The position numbers and the translations under genes were made by a program. Positions 42,055 to 50,823 of a stretch of DNA of 64,000 bases are shown here, in pieces. The stretch covers positions 53,447 to 117,446 of the forward strand of contig JAWWPY010000302.1 of assembly GCA_033854735.1 (NCBI GenBank). Reading direction: 5' to 3'. The notes beneath the pieces are model-generated. The model did no database searches. It was not told the origin of the DNA and saw only the letters and a list, made by a program, of their open reading frames with translations. Within the stretch, counting starts at the first letter, position 1; each line of letters opens with the position of its first letter. The stretch comes from JAWWPY01 sp033854735 (lineage in GTDB: Bacteria > Actinomycetota > Actinomycetes > Streptosporangiales > Streptosporangiaceae).

Positions 42055-43044
42055 GTGCGTAAAGTGTCGATCAGCAGGCGCAGGGCCATCGCTGTGGGCG
42101 CCGGTGCCGCAGTGCTCGCGGCGACCCAGGGGCGCCGGGCGTCGGCCGATGATCGCAGCGCCGCGGGGGGGCTGGCCGACTCGAGCCTGGCGCGGTCATT
42201 GCCCGGCGGTTTCCGCAGCGGCCACGCCGACGTGAACGGGATCCGGCTGCACTACGTGGCCGGCGGGCAGGGCCAGCCCCTGATCCTGCTGCCTGGCTGG
42301 CCCGAGACGTGGTGGGAGTACCGCAAGGTCATGCCGTCACTGGCGGCCCGCTACCGGGTGATCGTGGCCGATTTGCGCGGCATGGGCGGCTCGGGCAAAC
42401 CTCAGTCCGGATACGACAAGAAGACGATGGCCAGCGACATCTTCGGCCTGGCGCGGGCCCTGGGCTACGAGACGGTCAACATCGCTGGCCATGACATCGG
42501 CTCCATGGTCGCCTTCAGCTTCGCCGCCAACCACCCGGAGGCGACGAGGAAGGTTGCGCTCCTGGACGTGACGCATCCAGACGAGAGCTACAACACATTC
42601 CCCCTTCTCCCGCAGCCCGGCCAGCCCATCTACCCCTGGTGGTTCGCGTTCAACCAGGTGCGCGGCCTCCCTGAGCAGCTGGTGTCCGGCCGGTCCAGAT
42701 TCCTGATCGACGCGATACTCGACGACCTGCTCGTGAACAAGGCCGCAATCAGCGACGGCGACCGTGCCATCTACGCGCAGGCGTACTCCTACCCGGATGC
42801 GATCCGGGCCAGCAATGGCTGGTTCCAGACCTTCGGCCAGGACATCGCGGACCTCGCGTCGTACGGGAAGATCACCGCGCCGATGCTCGGGCTGGCCGAT
42901 CCGCTCTTCTTCGGCTTCTTTCAGCAGGTGCTGCCGGCGGAGGGAACCGATGTGAGTGTGGTCGAGGTGAAAGACACCGGTCACTTTCTCGTCGAGGAGC
43001 AGCCGCAAGCAGTCATCGATGCGCTCACGGGGTTCTTCGGCTGA
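42055..43044 (+). CDS. exported alpha/beta hydrolase, epoxide hydrolase-like
   Basis: 329 residues with a twin-arginine type signal (SRRRAIAVGAGAAVLAATQG, cleavage near ASA-DD). The mature part is an epoxide hydrolase/haloalkane dehalogenase-type fold: oxyanion segment LLPGWPETWWEYR (the usual HG is PG), nucleophile Asp in GHDIGSM, late His in KDTGHFLVEE. The Asp nucleophile favours epoxide or C-halogen cleavage over ester hydrolysis. GTG 42055 has GGAGG five bases upstream. Divergent TetR regulator suggests induction by its substrate or a toxic compound. Confidence 0.87.
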   Translation: MRKVSISRRRAIAVGAGAAVLAATQGRRASADDRSAAGGLADSSLARSLPGGFRSGHADVNGIRLHYVAGGQGQPLILLPGWPETWWEYRKVMPSLAARYRVIVADLRGMGGSGKPQSGYDKKTMASDIFGLARALGYETVNIAGHDIGSMVAFSFAANHPEATRKVALLDVTHPDESYNTFPLLPQPGQPIYPWWFAFNQVRGLPEQLVSGRSRFLIDAILDDLLVNKAAISDGDRAIYAQAYSYPDAIRASNGWFQTFGQDIADLASYGKITAPMLGLADPLFFGFFQQVLPAEGTDVSVVEVKDTGHFLVEEQPQAVIDALTGFFG

Positions 43045-43086
43045 CCACGGGCGCCCGGGCCGGCGGGCGTGTGCCAGGGTAGCGGC

Positions 43087-43740
43087 ATGCGGAAATACGT
43101 CTTCATGGGCGTGCCTGGGAGTGGCAAGAGCTCGCAGGCCGCCATGCTCGCGGAGGATCTCGACCTGACGCACATCAACGTCGGCGACATCTTCCGCTGG
43201 AACGTGCAGAGTCATACGAAGATGGGTGCTCAGGTGCGGCGCACCATGGCTGCGGGCGAACTCGTCGGGGATGACCTGGCTGAGGCCGTGACGGCGGACC
43301 GGCTCACCCAGCACGACTGGAACTACGGATTCGTCATCGACGGGTTCCCGCGCAACGTCAGGCAGGCCGAGTTCTTCCTGGAGAGCTACGACATCGACAG
43401 CGTCATCCACCTCGAGCTGCCGGACTCCGAGGTCCGCCGCCGGGTGCTCGCGCGCCGGCTCTGCTCCGGCTGCGGCATGGACTACAACCTCATCCAGGGC
43501 AGCCCCGCGGTCGAGGGCAAGTGCGACGTCTGCGGCGGCACCCTGGTCACCAGGGAAGACGACACTGAGGAGGCGCTCGCGGTCCGGCTCCGCGACTACC
43601 ACGAGAAGACCGATCCGGTGCTCGCGTTGTTCCGGCGCAAGGAGTACGTCGTCGTCATCGACGCCACCGCGGACAAGGAGACGGTCCAGCAACTGATCCG
43701 GGAGCGGCTCGGGCTGCCTCTCTATCAGCCCCGCTCCTGA
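43087..43740 (+). CDS. adenylate kinase family protein
   Basis: 217 residues with the nucleoside monophosphate kinase fold: P-loop GVPGSGKSSQ (usual adenylate kinase GAPGAGKGTQ), NMP-site VGDIFR and DGFPRN, and a zinc LID with CSGCG ... CDVCGG. Length is that of the long (LID-containing) form. Differences in the P-loop suggest a secondary paralogue rather than the housekeeping adk, which in actinobacteria sits in the ribosomal protein cluster. ATG 43087 is used. It may phosphorylate AMP or another NMP. Glycerate kinase follows 16 bases on. Confidence 0.85.
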   Translation: MRKYVFMGVPGSGKSSQAAMLAEDLDLTHINVGDIFRWNVQSHTKMGAQVRRTMAAGELVGDDLAEAVTADRLTQHDWNYGFVIDGFPRNVRQAEFFLESYDIDSVIHLELPDSEVRRRVLARRLCSGCGMDYNLIQGSPAVEGKCDVCGGTLVTREDDTEEALAVRLRDYHEKTDPVLALFRRKEYVVVIDATADKETVQQLIRERLGLPLYQPRS

Positions 43741-43756
43741 TCCACCCGGACGCACA

Positions 43757-44869
43757 GTGCGGATCGTGATCGCCCCCGACTCGTTCAAGGGCAGCATTGG
43801 CGCGGCGGCCGCCGCGGAAGCACTGGCGGCCGGCTGGCACGCTGCCCGGCCGGACGACACCGTGACGCGGGTGCCGCTGGCCGACGGCGGGGAGGGCACG
43901 CTCGACGTGCTCGCCGCGGCGGTGGCCGGCGCCCGCTGGCACAGCGCCCGGGTCACCGGGCCGGGCCGCCAGCCAGTGGACTGCCCCTGGCTCGAGCTGC
44001 CCGGCGGCCGTGCCGTGGTGGAGCTGGCCCGCGCCAGCGGGCTGCCCTTGCTCCCCGCGCCGGACCCGCTGGGCGCGCACACGGCCGGCCTGGGTGAGGT
44101 GATCGGCCATGCGCTGGATTTGGGGGCGGCGGAGATCGTCATCACGCTCGGCGGCTCCGCGTCCACCGACGGGGGGACCGGGGCGCTGGCCGCGCTCGGC
44201 GCCCGGTTCCTGGACCGGGCGGGTCACGTGCTGCCGTACGGCGGGGGAGCCCTGGGCGAACTCGTGGCGGCGGACCTGGCCGGCCTGCGCCCGCCGCCGG
44301 GCGGCGGGGTCAGCTGCCTGGCCGACGTGACCGCGCCGCTGCTCGGGCCGGCCGGCGCGGCGGCGGTGTTCGGCCCGCAGAAAGGCGCGGACGCCGGCCA
44401 GATCGAACGCCTTGACCGCGGGCTGGCCCGGCTGGCGGCCGTGCTCGGCGGTGACCCCGGAGGGGCCGGTGCCGGGGCGGCGGGCGGCACCGGGTATGGA
44501 TTCGCCGCGGCCTGGGGCGCGCTGATCCGGCCGGGTGCGCCGGAGCTGTGCCGGATCGCCGGGCTGGACCGGGCGCTGCGCGACGCGGATGTGGTGATCA
44601 CTGGCGAAGGTCGTTATGACCAGACGTCCACCGGGGGCAAGGTCGCCGGCGCGGTGTTCGCGGCCGCGGCGGCGGCGGGAGTGCCCGCGGCACTGGTGGC
44701 CGGCCAGCTCGCGGGGGGCCTGCCGCCGGTTACCGCCGCCATCTCCCTCTCGGACCTGGCGGGCAGCCCAGCGGCGGCCCTGGCGGCGCCGGCCCGGTGG
44801 CTGCGGCTGGCCGGCCAGCGGCTGGCCGGCGGGGCGGCGGGTGACCGGGGCGGCTGGTCCAGCCGCTAG
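43757..44869 (+). CDS. glycerate kinase
   Basis: 370 residues of the GlxK/GarK family (PF02595 type): IAPDSFKGSIGA at the N-terminus, PLADGGEGTLDVL, GGSASTDGGTGAL and the C-terminal TGEGRYDQTSTGGKV. It phosphorylates glycerate, typically at the 2-position, linking glyoxylate or glycerate use to glycolysis. GTG 43757 begins 16 bases after the kinase upstream; the next gene starts 10 bases after its stop, so three phosphotransfer genes form one transcript. Confidence 0.92.
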   Translation: MRIVIAPDSFKGSIGAAAAAEALAAGWHAARPDDTVTRVPLADGGEGTLDVLAAAVAGARWHSARVTGPGRQPVDCPWLELPGGRAVVELARASGLPLLPAPDPLGAHTAGLGEVIGHALDLGAAEIVITLGGSASTDGGTGALAALGARFLDRAGHVLPYGGGALGELVAADLAGLRPPPGGGVSCLADVTAPLLGPAGAAAVFGPQKGADAGQIERLDRGLARLAAVLGGDPGGAGAGAAGGTGYGFAAAWGALIRPGAPELCRIAGLDRALRDADVVITGEGRYDQTSTGGKVAGAVFAAAAAAGVPAALVAGQLAGGLPPVTAAISLSDLAGSPAAALAAPARWLRLAGQRLAGGAAGDRGGWSSR

Positions 44870-44879
44870 CCTGGGCGAC

Positions 44880-45824
44880 GTGCGGGAGATCGCAGTGTTC
44901 AGCGGCAGCGCCCACCCTGGGCTGGCTGCTGCGATCTGCGCAGAACTCGGCGTCCCGCTCCGGCCGTCCCTGCTGCGCCGCTTCGCGAACGACTGCCTTG
45001 AGGTCCAGCTCCAGTCGAATTGCCGGGAGCGGGACGTCTTCGTGATCCAGCCGCTGTCCGCGCCGGTCCAGGAGCACCTGGTCGAGCTGCTGCTCATGCT
45101 GGACGCCGCCCGTGGCGCCTCCGCGGCCAGGGTCACGGCCGTGATACCGCACTACGCCTATGCGCGCTCGGACAAGAAGAACATGCCGCGGGTGGCGATC
45201 GGCGGCCGACTGGTCGCCGACCTGCTGGTCACGGCCGGCGCTGACCGTGTCCTCACCATGACACTGCACTCGCCGCAGGTGCACGGGTTCTTCTCGGTCC
45301 CGGTCGATCACCTGCACGCCCTGCACGAACTAGCCGGCCATTTCCGCCGCCAGGACCTCTCAGGCGCGGTCGTGGTCTCACCCGACCTCGGCAATGCCAA
45401 GCAGGCAGCCGCGTTCGCCCGCCGGCTGGACCTGCCGGTCGCGGCCGGCGCCAAGGAGCGGCACAGCGACGAGTCGGTCACCATCACCTCCATCATCGGC
45501 GACGTCGCGGGGCGCGACGTGATCGTGCTCGATGATGAGATCGCCCGCGGCACCACGGTTATCGAGCTGCTTGACCGGCTGCGCGAGCAGAAGGTGCGCT
45601 CGGTCCGCATCGCGTGCACCCACGGCCTGTTCAGCGACGGCGCACTGGAGCGGATCTCTGCCGTGCCGGAGGTAACCGAGATCGTCTGCACCGACACCGT
45701 CCCCATCCCGGCCCAGCTGCGCGGCGGGAAGCTCCGCGTGCTGTCGCTGGCACCGGCGCTCGCCGAGGCCATCCGCCGCATCCACGAAGGCGAGTCCGTC
45801 AGCGTCCTGTTCGGCCCGCACTAG
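44880..45824 (+). CDS. ribose-phosphate pyrophosphokinase paralogue
   Basis: 314 residues with the full PRPP synthase layout: AVFSGSAHPGLA, the YARSDKKNMPRVAIGGRLVADLL region, TLHSPQVHGFFSVPVDHL (the usual DLH reads TLH), SPDLGNAKQA, a catalytic Lys/Arg pair in AKERHSDE, and the ribose-phosphate loop LDDEIARGTT (usual DDMIDTGGT). It makes PRPP from ribose 5-phosphate and ATP, or a related reaction. The loop changes set it apart from class I enzymes; feedback by ADP/phosphate may differ. GTG 44880. Confidence 0.82.
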   Translation: MREIAVFSGSAHPGLAAAICAELGVPLRPSLLRRFANDCLEVQLQSNCRERDVFVIQPLSAPVQEHLVELLLMLDAARGASAARVTAVIPHYAYARSDKKNMPRVAIGGRLVADLLVTAGADRVLTMTLHSPQVHGFFSVPVDHLHALHELAGHFRRQDLSGAVVVSPDLGNAKQAAAFARRLDLPVAAGAKERHSDESVTITSIIGDVAGRDVIVLDDEIARGTTVIELLDRLREQKVRSVRIACTHGLFSDGALERISAVPEVTEIVCTDTVPIPAQLRGGKLRVLSLAPALAEAIRRIHEGESVSVLFGPH

Positions 45825-45842
45825 GACGGGCGGGGCGGCCGG

Positions 45843-47990
45843 TCAGCTCTCTTCGATGGCCCGGGTGACCTGCTCGGTCGTGAGGGGCAGGTCCCGCACC
45901 CGCACGCCGACCGCGTCGGCCACGGCGTTCCCGATCGCGCCCGCGACCGGGCCCTGGGCAACTTCGCCGGCCCCTGTCTCCCGCTCGCCGGGGGCGTCGA
46001 CCAGGCGGACCGCCACCTCGGGCACCTCAGTGAACCGCAGGATCGGATAGCTTTCCCAGCTCACAGACGTGATCTTGGTCCGGTCGAACCGGACCCGCTC
46101 ACGAAGCGCCCAGCTTGCGCTCTGCACGGCTCCGCCCTCGACCTGGTTGACCACCCCGTCTGGATTGATCACCCGGCCTACGTCCACGGCCAGCCACAGC
46201 TTGCGGAGCCGGATGCTGGTGTCCGCCTCGACCTGGGCGACCGCCGCGCAATACCCGGACGTGCCCTTGTATCGGGCGAAGCCCACCCCGAAGCCCACAC
46301 CGTCCCCGGCCGGCCGCGCCGCCCAGCCCGAGAAACGGGCCACCTCCTCGATCACACGCCGGGCGCGCGGATCACTGGCGTGGGCGAGGCGGAAGCCGAC
46401 CGGGTCGGCACCGGCCGCCGCGGCCAGCTCGTCCATGAACGACTCGATGGCGAACACGTTGAGGAAGGCGCCGAGCGAGCGCAGCGACGACGTCCTGATC
46501 GGCATGGCGAGCAGCCGGTGGCGGGTCACCTGAAGGTCAGGGATGTCGTAGCCAGGCACGGCGTTACGGGTTGAGCCCATGGCGCCGGTGGGCGGGCCGT
46601 CGGGAGCGGGCGCCATGGGGCTCCCGCCGGCCAGGTGGGTAAATGCGAGCAGGCGCGGTTCGCCCCCGGTGCCGGGCCGGCCGATGAAGCCGTTGCTCCA
46701 CACATCCTGCCGCCAGGTCTGGATCCGGCCCTCTGCATCCAGCCCCGCCGACAGGCGGGCCAGCATGGCCGACCCGAGCGGCGCCCACGCCAGTTCGTCC
46801 GGGCGAGACCACAGCACCCGAACGGACCGTCCTGGCACCGCCCTGGCCAGCAGCACCGCGTCGGCCGCCACATCGTCGGCGCCGTTGTGCCCGTAGGCGC
46901 CCGCACCTTCCACGTGATGGACGGTCACCTGCCCGATGGGCAGTCCCAGAGCCCCAGCCAGCGCCCCGCGCAGGGCGAAGATGCCCTGGCTGTGCGTCCA
47001 GACGGTGATCGCCTCGCCGTCCCAGCGGGCGATGGCGCAGCTTGGCGCCATCGAGGCGTGGGCCAGGAACGGCCGGGTGAACTCCGCCGAGAGCCGCCGG
47101 CTGACCCGTGCGGCGGCCTCCTCGTCATGGCGCTCGGTAACGGTCAGCACCTGCTCAGGCTGGGACGTGAGGAAGGTCTTCAGGTCATCCTCATCGGGCA
47201 GGGACTCGCGTTCGGCCCACCGGGCGGTCTCGGCCAGCATCCCGGCCGCCGTCACCGCGATCCGGTCGGACTCGGCTATCACCCCCAGGAACGACCCGTC
47301 ACGCACCTGGGCCAGCACACCGGCGGGCAGGTCAGCCTCATCTAGCTGGTCAAGCGTGGCGCCGGGGCCCGGCGGCCGGACCACCCGGCCAAACACCATG
47401 CCCGGCAGCACCAGGTCGTGCAGGAAGCGCGGCCGGCCAGTGACCTTGTCCGGGAGGTCCAGCCGCTGGGCGCTGTGCCCGGCGACGGACCACCGGCCGG
47501 GTGCCTTGGCCGGAACAGCGTCCCCGGCCGGGCGGTCGAGCAGGCCGGGCTCGTTCAGCGACCAGTAGGTCAGGCCGGTCGCGCCCAGAGGCGTGCGGAT
47601 CTCGCCGTCGTGCACCGAGAGCGTGGCCACGTCATAGCCCAGCTTGGCGGCGGCAGCGGCCAGGAAGGCAGCACGAGCCTGCGCGGACGCCTGGCGCAGC
47701 GCCCCGCCGGACTCCTCGATGGACCGGCTCCCCGAGGTGACCCCCTCGTCAGGGCTGCTGCTCGTGCTGACCGGGGCGACCCGGATGCGGCTCAGAGCGA
47801 CGTCGAGTTCCTCCGCCGCGACCTGCGCGAGGGCCGTCCAGACGCCCTGGCCGTACTCGACCTTGCCGGAACGGACCGTGACCGTGCCGTCAGCGGCGAA
47901 TTCGATCCAGTCCGCCAGGTTGGGGTTGGCGGCGAGGGACGGCGGGAGGGAGCGCTCCGGGACCGGGGGCGGCGGGGCGGGCGCGTTCAT
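45843..47990 (-). CDS. molybdopterin-binding oxidoreductase large subunit
   Basis: 715 residues of the xanthine oxidase family, closest in layout to the large subunits of two-subunit enzymes such as isoquinoline 1-oxidoreductase and nicotinate dehydrogenase. Visible parts: GKVEYGQGVWTALAQVAAEEL, SGSRSIEESGGALR, HASMAPSCAIARWDG, VEGAGAYGHNGADD, and the catalytic-Glu region AGEVAQGPVAGAIGNAV. It should hydroxylate an N-heterocycle or aldehyde using water. ATG 47990 overlaps the small-subunit stop by four bases. No FAD subunit is present, so electrons probably pass to a cytochrome or another carrier. Confidence 0.88.
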   Translation of the reverse strand: MNAPAPPPPVPERSLPPSLAANPNLADWIEFAADGTVTVRSGKVEYGQGVWTALAQVAAEELDVALSRIRVAPVSTSSSPDEGVTSGSRSIEESGGALRQASAQARAAFLAAAAAKLGYDVATLSVHDGEIRTPLGATGLTYWSLNEPGLLDRPAGDAVPAKAPGRWSVAGHSAQRLDLPDKVTGRPRFLHDLVLPGMVFGRVVRPPGPGATLDQLDEADLPAGVLAQVRDGSFLGVIAESDRIAVTAAGMLAETARWAERESLPDEDDLKTFLTSQPEQVLTVTERHDEEAAARVSRRLSAEFTRPFLAHASMAPSCAIARWDGEAITVWTHSQGIFALRGALAGALGLPIGQVTVHHVEGAGAYGHNGADDVAADAVLLARAVPGRSVRVLWSRPDELAWAPLGSAMLARLSAGLDAEGRIQTWRQDVWSNGFIGRPGTGGEPRLLAFTHLAGGSPMAPAPDGPPTGAMGSTRNAVPGYDIPDLQVTRHRLLAMPIRTSSLRSLGAFLNVFAIESFMDELAAAAGADPVGFRLAHASDPRARRVIEEVARFSGWAARPAGDGVGFGVGFARYKGTSGYCAAVAQVEADTSIRLRKLWLAVDVGRVINPDGVVNQVEGGAVQSASWALRERVRFDRTKITSVSWESYPILRFTEVPEVAVRLVDAPGERETGAGEVAQGPVAGAIGNAVADAVGVRVRDLPLTTEQVTRAIEES

Positions 47991-48469
47991 CCGGCCGCTC
48001 CCGCGCTGACCGCCGCCGCCGCGCTGAGCACGGCGTTGACAATGCGGCGGTGCGCACCGCACCGGCACAGGTTGCCATCAAGCGCCTCGCGTACCTGGTC
48101 CTCGTCTGGTGACGGGTTGCGGCGCAGCAGGGCAACGGCGCTGACGATCATGCCGGATGTGCAGTACCCGCACTGGGCCGCCTGTTCCGCGATGAACGCC
48201 TGCTGGACGGCGTGCAGCGTCCCGCCCGCCGCGAGCCCCTCGACCGTGGTGACATCCGTGCCCTCCGCGGCCCAGGCGGGGAAGTCGCAAGACGACCGGG
48301 CTTGGCCCGCCATGAGCACGAAACACGCGCCGCACAGGCCGGCCCCGCAGCCGAACCTCGGCCCGGAAAGACCCAGGTCGTGGCGCAGAACGTCGAGCAG
48401 GGGCGTATCGGGCTCACACCTGATTTTCCGTGCCGCCCCGTTCACGGTCACGTGAAGTTCCTGCTGCAT
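47987..48469 (-). CDS. [2Fe-2S] small subunit of the molybdenum hydroxylase
   Basis: 160 residues. Plant-type [2Fe-2S] cluster cysteines in FGCGAGLCGACFVL with a distal Cys (SSCDFP), then the second cluster domain with QCGYCTSGM and LCRCGAH. This is the standard small subunit of the xanthine oxidase family; it passes electrons from the molybdenum site. It is first in the operon, divergent from the hydrolase-ABC operon. Confidence 0.93.
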   Translation of the reverse strand: MQQELHVTVNGAARKIRCEPDTPLLDVLRHDLGLSGPRFGCGAGLCGACFVLMAGQARSSCDFPAWAAEGTDVTTVEGLAAGGTLHAVQQAFIAEQAAQCGYCTSGMIVSAVALLRRNPSPDEDQVREALDGNLCRCGAHRRIVNAVLSAAAAVSAGAAG

Positions 48470-48497
48470 ACGGTCGTCATCCCTTCAGGCCGGACGG

Positions 48498-48527
48498 TTG
48501 ACGAGCCCACCCTGCACAGAGTATGCA
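48498..48527 (+). promoter_or_regulatory. promoter of the hydrolase-ABC operon
   Basis: TTGACG at 48498-48503 with GTATGC/TATGCA 17-18 bases downstream (48521-48527). It lies in the 93-bp divergent gap, which therefore must hold control for both operons. Confidence 0.4.
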
Positions 48528-48562
48528 TTCGTTTGCAGGCTTGACTACCACTGGGAGGCCGT

Positions 48563-49651
48563 GTGGACGAGCGGGTAGCAATGGCGATCTCGCACTGGGC
48601 ACCGAGGTTCACCATGAACGGCGTGACCGCCGGGGACTTCGAGCGGATCACGAGCGGGCTGGAGCGGTGGGCCGACTGGTGCGGTGCGTGGAGCGGCGTG
48701 GCGGCTGAGCACGAGGAACTCGGACGGGACGCCCTGGCCGCGGGGCGCGAGATGTCGGCCGGTGCGCACCTGTCGCAGGCCGCGGTCTACTACCACTTCG
48801 CCAAGTTCCTCTTCGTAGACGACCTCGACCAGATGCGGGCCGCGCACATGGCCGCGGTGCGGTGCCTGAATGACGCGCTGCCCCACCTGGACCCACCGGG
48901 GCGCCGGATCGAGATCCCCTTCGACGGCTCGCACATGGTAGGCGTGCTCCGCCTGCCGCCGGGCGCCGGGCCGCACCCGGTGATGATCATGATCCCGGGG
49001 CTCGACTCGGCCAAGGAGGAGCTGCGCAGCACCGAGGACCTGTTCCTTGAGCGCGGTATCGCCACGTTCAGCGTGGACGGGCCCGGGCAGGGCGAGGCCG
49101 AGTATGACCTGGCCATCCGGGGCGACTGGGAAGTGCCCGGCGCCGCCATCATCGATTACCTGGCCGCCGAGCCTGCGCTGGACGCCAGCCGGATCGGGGT
49201 CTGGGGCGTGAGCCTCGGCGGGTACTACGCGCCCCGGGTCGCCAGCGGCGATGAGCGGGTGCGGGCGTGCGTGGCGCTGGCCGGCCCCTTCACTTTCGCG
49301 GAGAACTGGGATCAGCGGCCCATCCTCACCCGCGAGGCATTCCGGGTGCGGTCAAAGTCGGCGGACATGGCTGGCGCGCGCGATGTGGCCGCGCAGCTCA
49401 GCATGGAAGGCCGCGCCGGGCTGATCCGCTGCCCGCTGCTGGCCGTCATGGGCAAGCGCGACCGGCTTATCCCCTGGACGCAGGCGGCGCGGCTGGTGGA
49501 GGAGGCAGGCGGCCCCGCCGAGCTGCTCCTGCTTGAGGAAGGAAATCATGGCTGCGCCAATCTGGCGCCGTTCCACCGTTACCTGACCGCCGACTGGGTA
49601 GCCGAGCAACTGGGCGCGCGCACGGGAAGGCTGGCCGGCGCATCGCGATGA
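48563..49651 (+). CDS. alpha/beta hydrolase, DHPON hydrolase-like
   Basis: 362 residues: an N-terminal helical cap (about 1-120) and an alpha/beta hydrolase core with GVSLGGYY (nucleophile Ser), VMGKRDRLIP (acid) and EGNHGCAN (His). The arrangement resembles 2,6-dihydroxypseudooxynicotine hydrolase, a C-C bond hydrolase of nicotine breakdown, and the FrsA/DUF1100 group (from memory). Beside a molybdenum hydroxylase and an importer, a role in cleaving a heterocycle-derived ketone is plausible. GTG 48563 has GGGAGG four bases upstream. ATGA overlap with the next gene. Confidence 0.85.
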   Translation: MDERVAMAISHWAPRFTMNGVTAGDFERITSGLERWADWCGAWSGVAAEHEELGRDALAAGREMSAGAHLSQAAVYYHFAKFLFVDDLDQMRAAHMAAVRCLNDALPHLDPPGRRIEIPFDGSHMVGVLRLPPGAGPHPVMIMIPGLDSAKEELRSTEDLFLERGIATFSVDGPGQGEAEYDLAIRGDWEVPGAAIIDYLAAEPALDASRIGVWGVSLGGYYAPRVASGDERVRACVALAGPFTFAENWDQRPILTREAFRVRSKSADMAGARDVAAQLSMEGRAGLIRCPLLAVMGKRDRLIPWTQAARLVEEAGGPAELLLLEEGNHGCANLAPFHRYLTADWVAEQLGARTGRLAGASR

Positions 49652-50823
49652 GCACGGTGCCGCGTCCTGGGACCGCCGCGGGGCTGCGCCTGCTGGCGCA
49701 GCACGACCTGGGCGGCTATGGCGACGGCATGCAGGTACTCCGGGAAGGCGACACGCTGTATGTCGGGCATACCGGGAGCACCGGGATGGGCACCTCCATC
49801 CTCGACGTCGCCGACCCGGCCCGGCCCGGCCTGGTCACCCAGTGGCCGGCCCCGGCGCACACGCATACCCATAAGGTCCAGGTCGCTGACGGGCTGCTGC
49901 TCGTCAATCACGAGAAATTCCCCTACCGGGCCAGCGCGGCCGGGCCCTTCTCCGCGGGGCTGGCCGTGTACCGGCTGGATGACCCGGTCAGGCCGGAGCA
50001 GATCGCGTTCTGGCCGAGCGGCGGCCGGGGAGTCCACCGCATCGTGTGGACCGGGGGGCGGTACGCGCACATGTCGGCGATTCCTGACAATTTCCGGGAC
50101 CGGATCTGGGTGGTCGTGGACCTGGCCGACCCGGAGCGGCCCACCGAGGCGGCCCGCTGGTGGTGGCCCGGCCAGCACGACAGTGAGCAGCCGTACTGGC
50201 TGGCCGCCGACCGTCACGCCGCGCACCACGCACTGCTCGACGGCGACCGGGCCTACCTCGGCTACGACGATGCCGGGATGGTCATCCTGGACGTGTCCGA
50301 TATCACCCGCCCGTCCCAGGCGGGCCACCTGCAGTGGGCCGGCGGCTCGACCCACACCTGCCTGCCACTGCCCGGCCGCAAGCTGGTGGTGGTCACCGAC
50401 GAGCAGGTCTCCGACGGACCGCACGCCCCGCAGCGGGCCATCCGGGTGGTGGACGTCTCCGGCGCGAGCCCGCGGGTCACGGCGCTCTGCCCGCACCCGG
50501 CCGGCTTTGATGACCTGCCGTTGCGCTTTGGTGCCCACAACCTGCACGAGAACCGGGCCGGTTCGTACCGCAGTGAGCGGCTCGTGTTCGCGACCTACTT
50601 CAGCGCCGGCGTACGCGTCTACGACCTCGCCGACCCCACGCATCCGGCGGAGGTGGCGCACTGGGTTCCCGAGGCGCCCGTCGGCCAGCCCGTCGCCCAG
50701 ATCAACGACCTGTTCGTCGACGACGGCGGGCTGATCTGGGCCACCGACCGGATCGGCGGCGGCCTCTACGTCCTGCAACCCGAGCCGGCCCTGGCCACCC
50801 TGATGGAGAAGGCTCGCCTATGA
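49648..50823 (+). CDS. LVIVD-repeat beta-propeller protein
   Basis: 391 residues made of repeated blades with the pattern L-x-V-x-D-V/L-x-D-P-x-R-P (SILDVADPARPG, AVYRLDDPVRPE, VVVDLADPERPT, VILDVSDITRPS, RVYDLADPTHPA). Many His residues (THTHKV, HTCLPL, AHNLHEN) could bind metal, as in selenium-binding-protein-like propellers. No signal peptide. Function unknown; it is translationally coupled to the hydrolase and to the first permease, so it probably acts on the same substrate. Confidence 0.85.
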   Translation: MSTVPRPGTAAGLRLLAQHDLGGYGDGMQVLREGDTLYVGHTGSTGMGTSILDVADPARPGLVTQWPAPAHTHTHKVQVADGLLLVNHEKFPYRASAAGPFSAGLAVYRLDDPVRPEQIAFWPSGGRGVHRIVWTGGRYAHMSAIPDNFRDRIWVVVDLADPERPTEAARWWWPGQHDSEQPYWLAADRHAAHHALLDGDRAYLGYDDAGMVILDVSDITRPSQAGHLQWAGGSTHTCLPLPGRKLVVVTDEQVSDGPHAPQRAIRVVDVSGASPRVTALCPHPAGFDDLPLRFGAHNLHENRAGSYRSERLVFATYFSAGVRVYDLADPTHPAEVAHWVPEAPVGQPVAQINDLFVDDGGLIWATDRIGGGLYVLQPEPALATLMEKARL

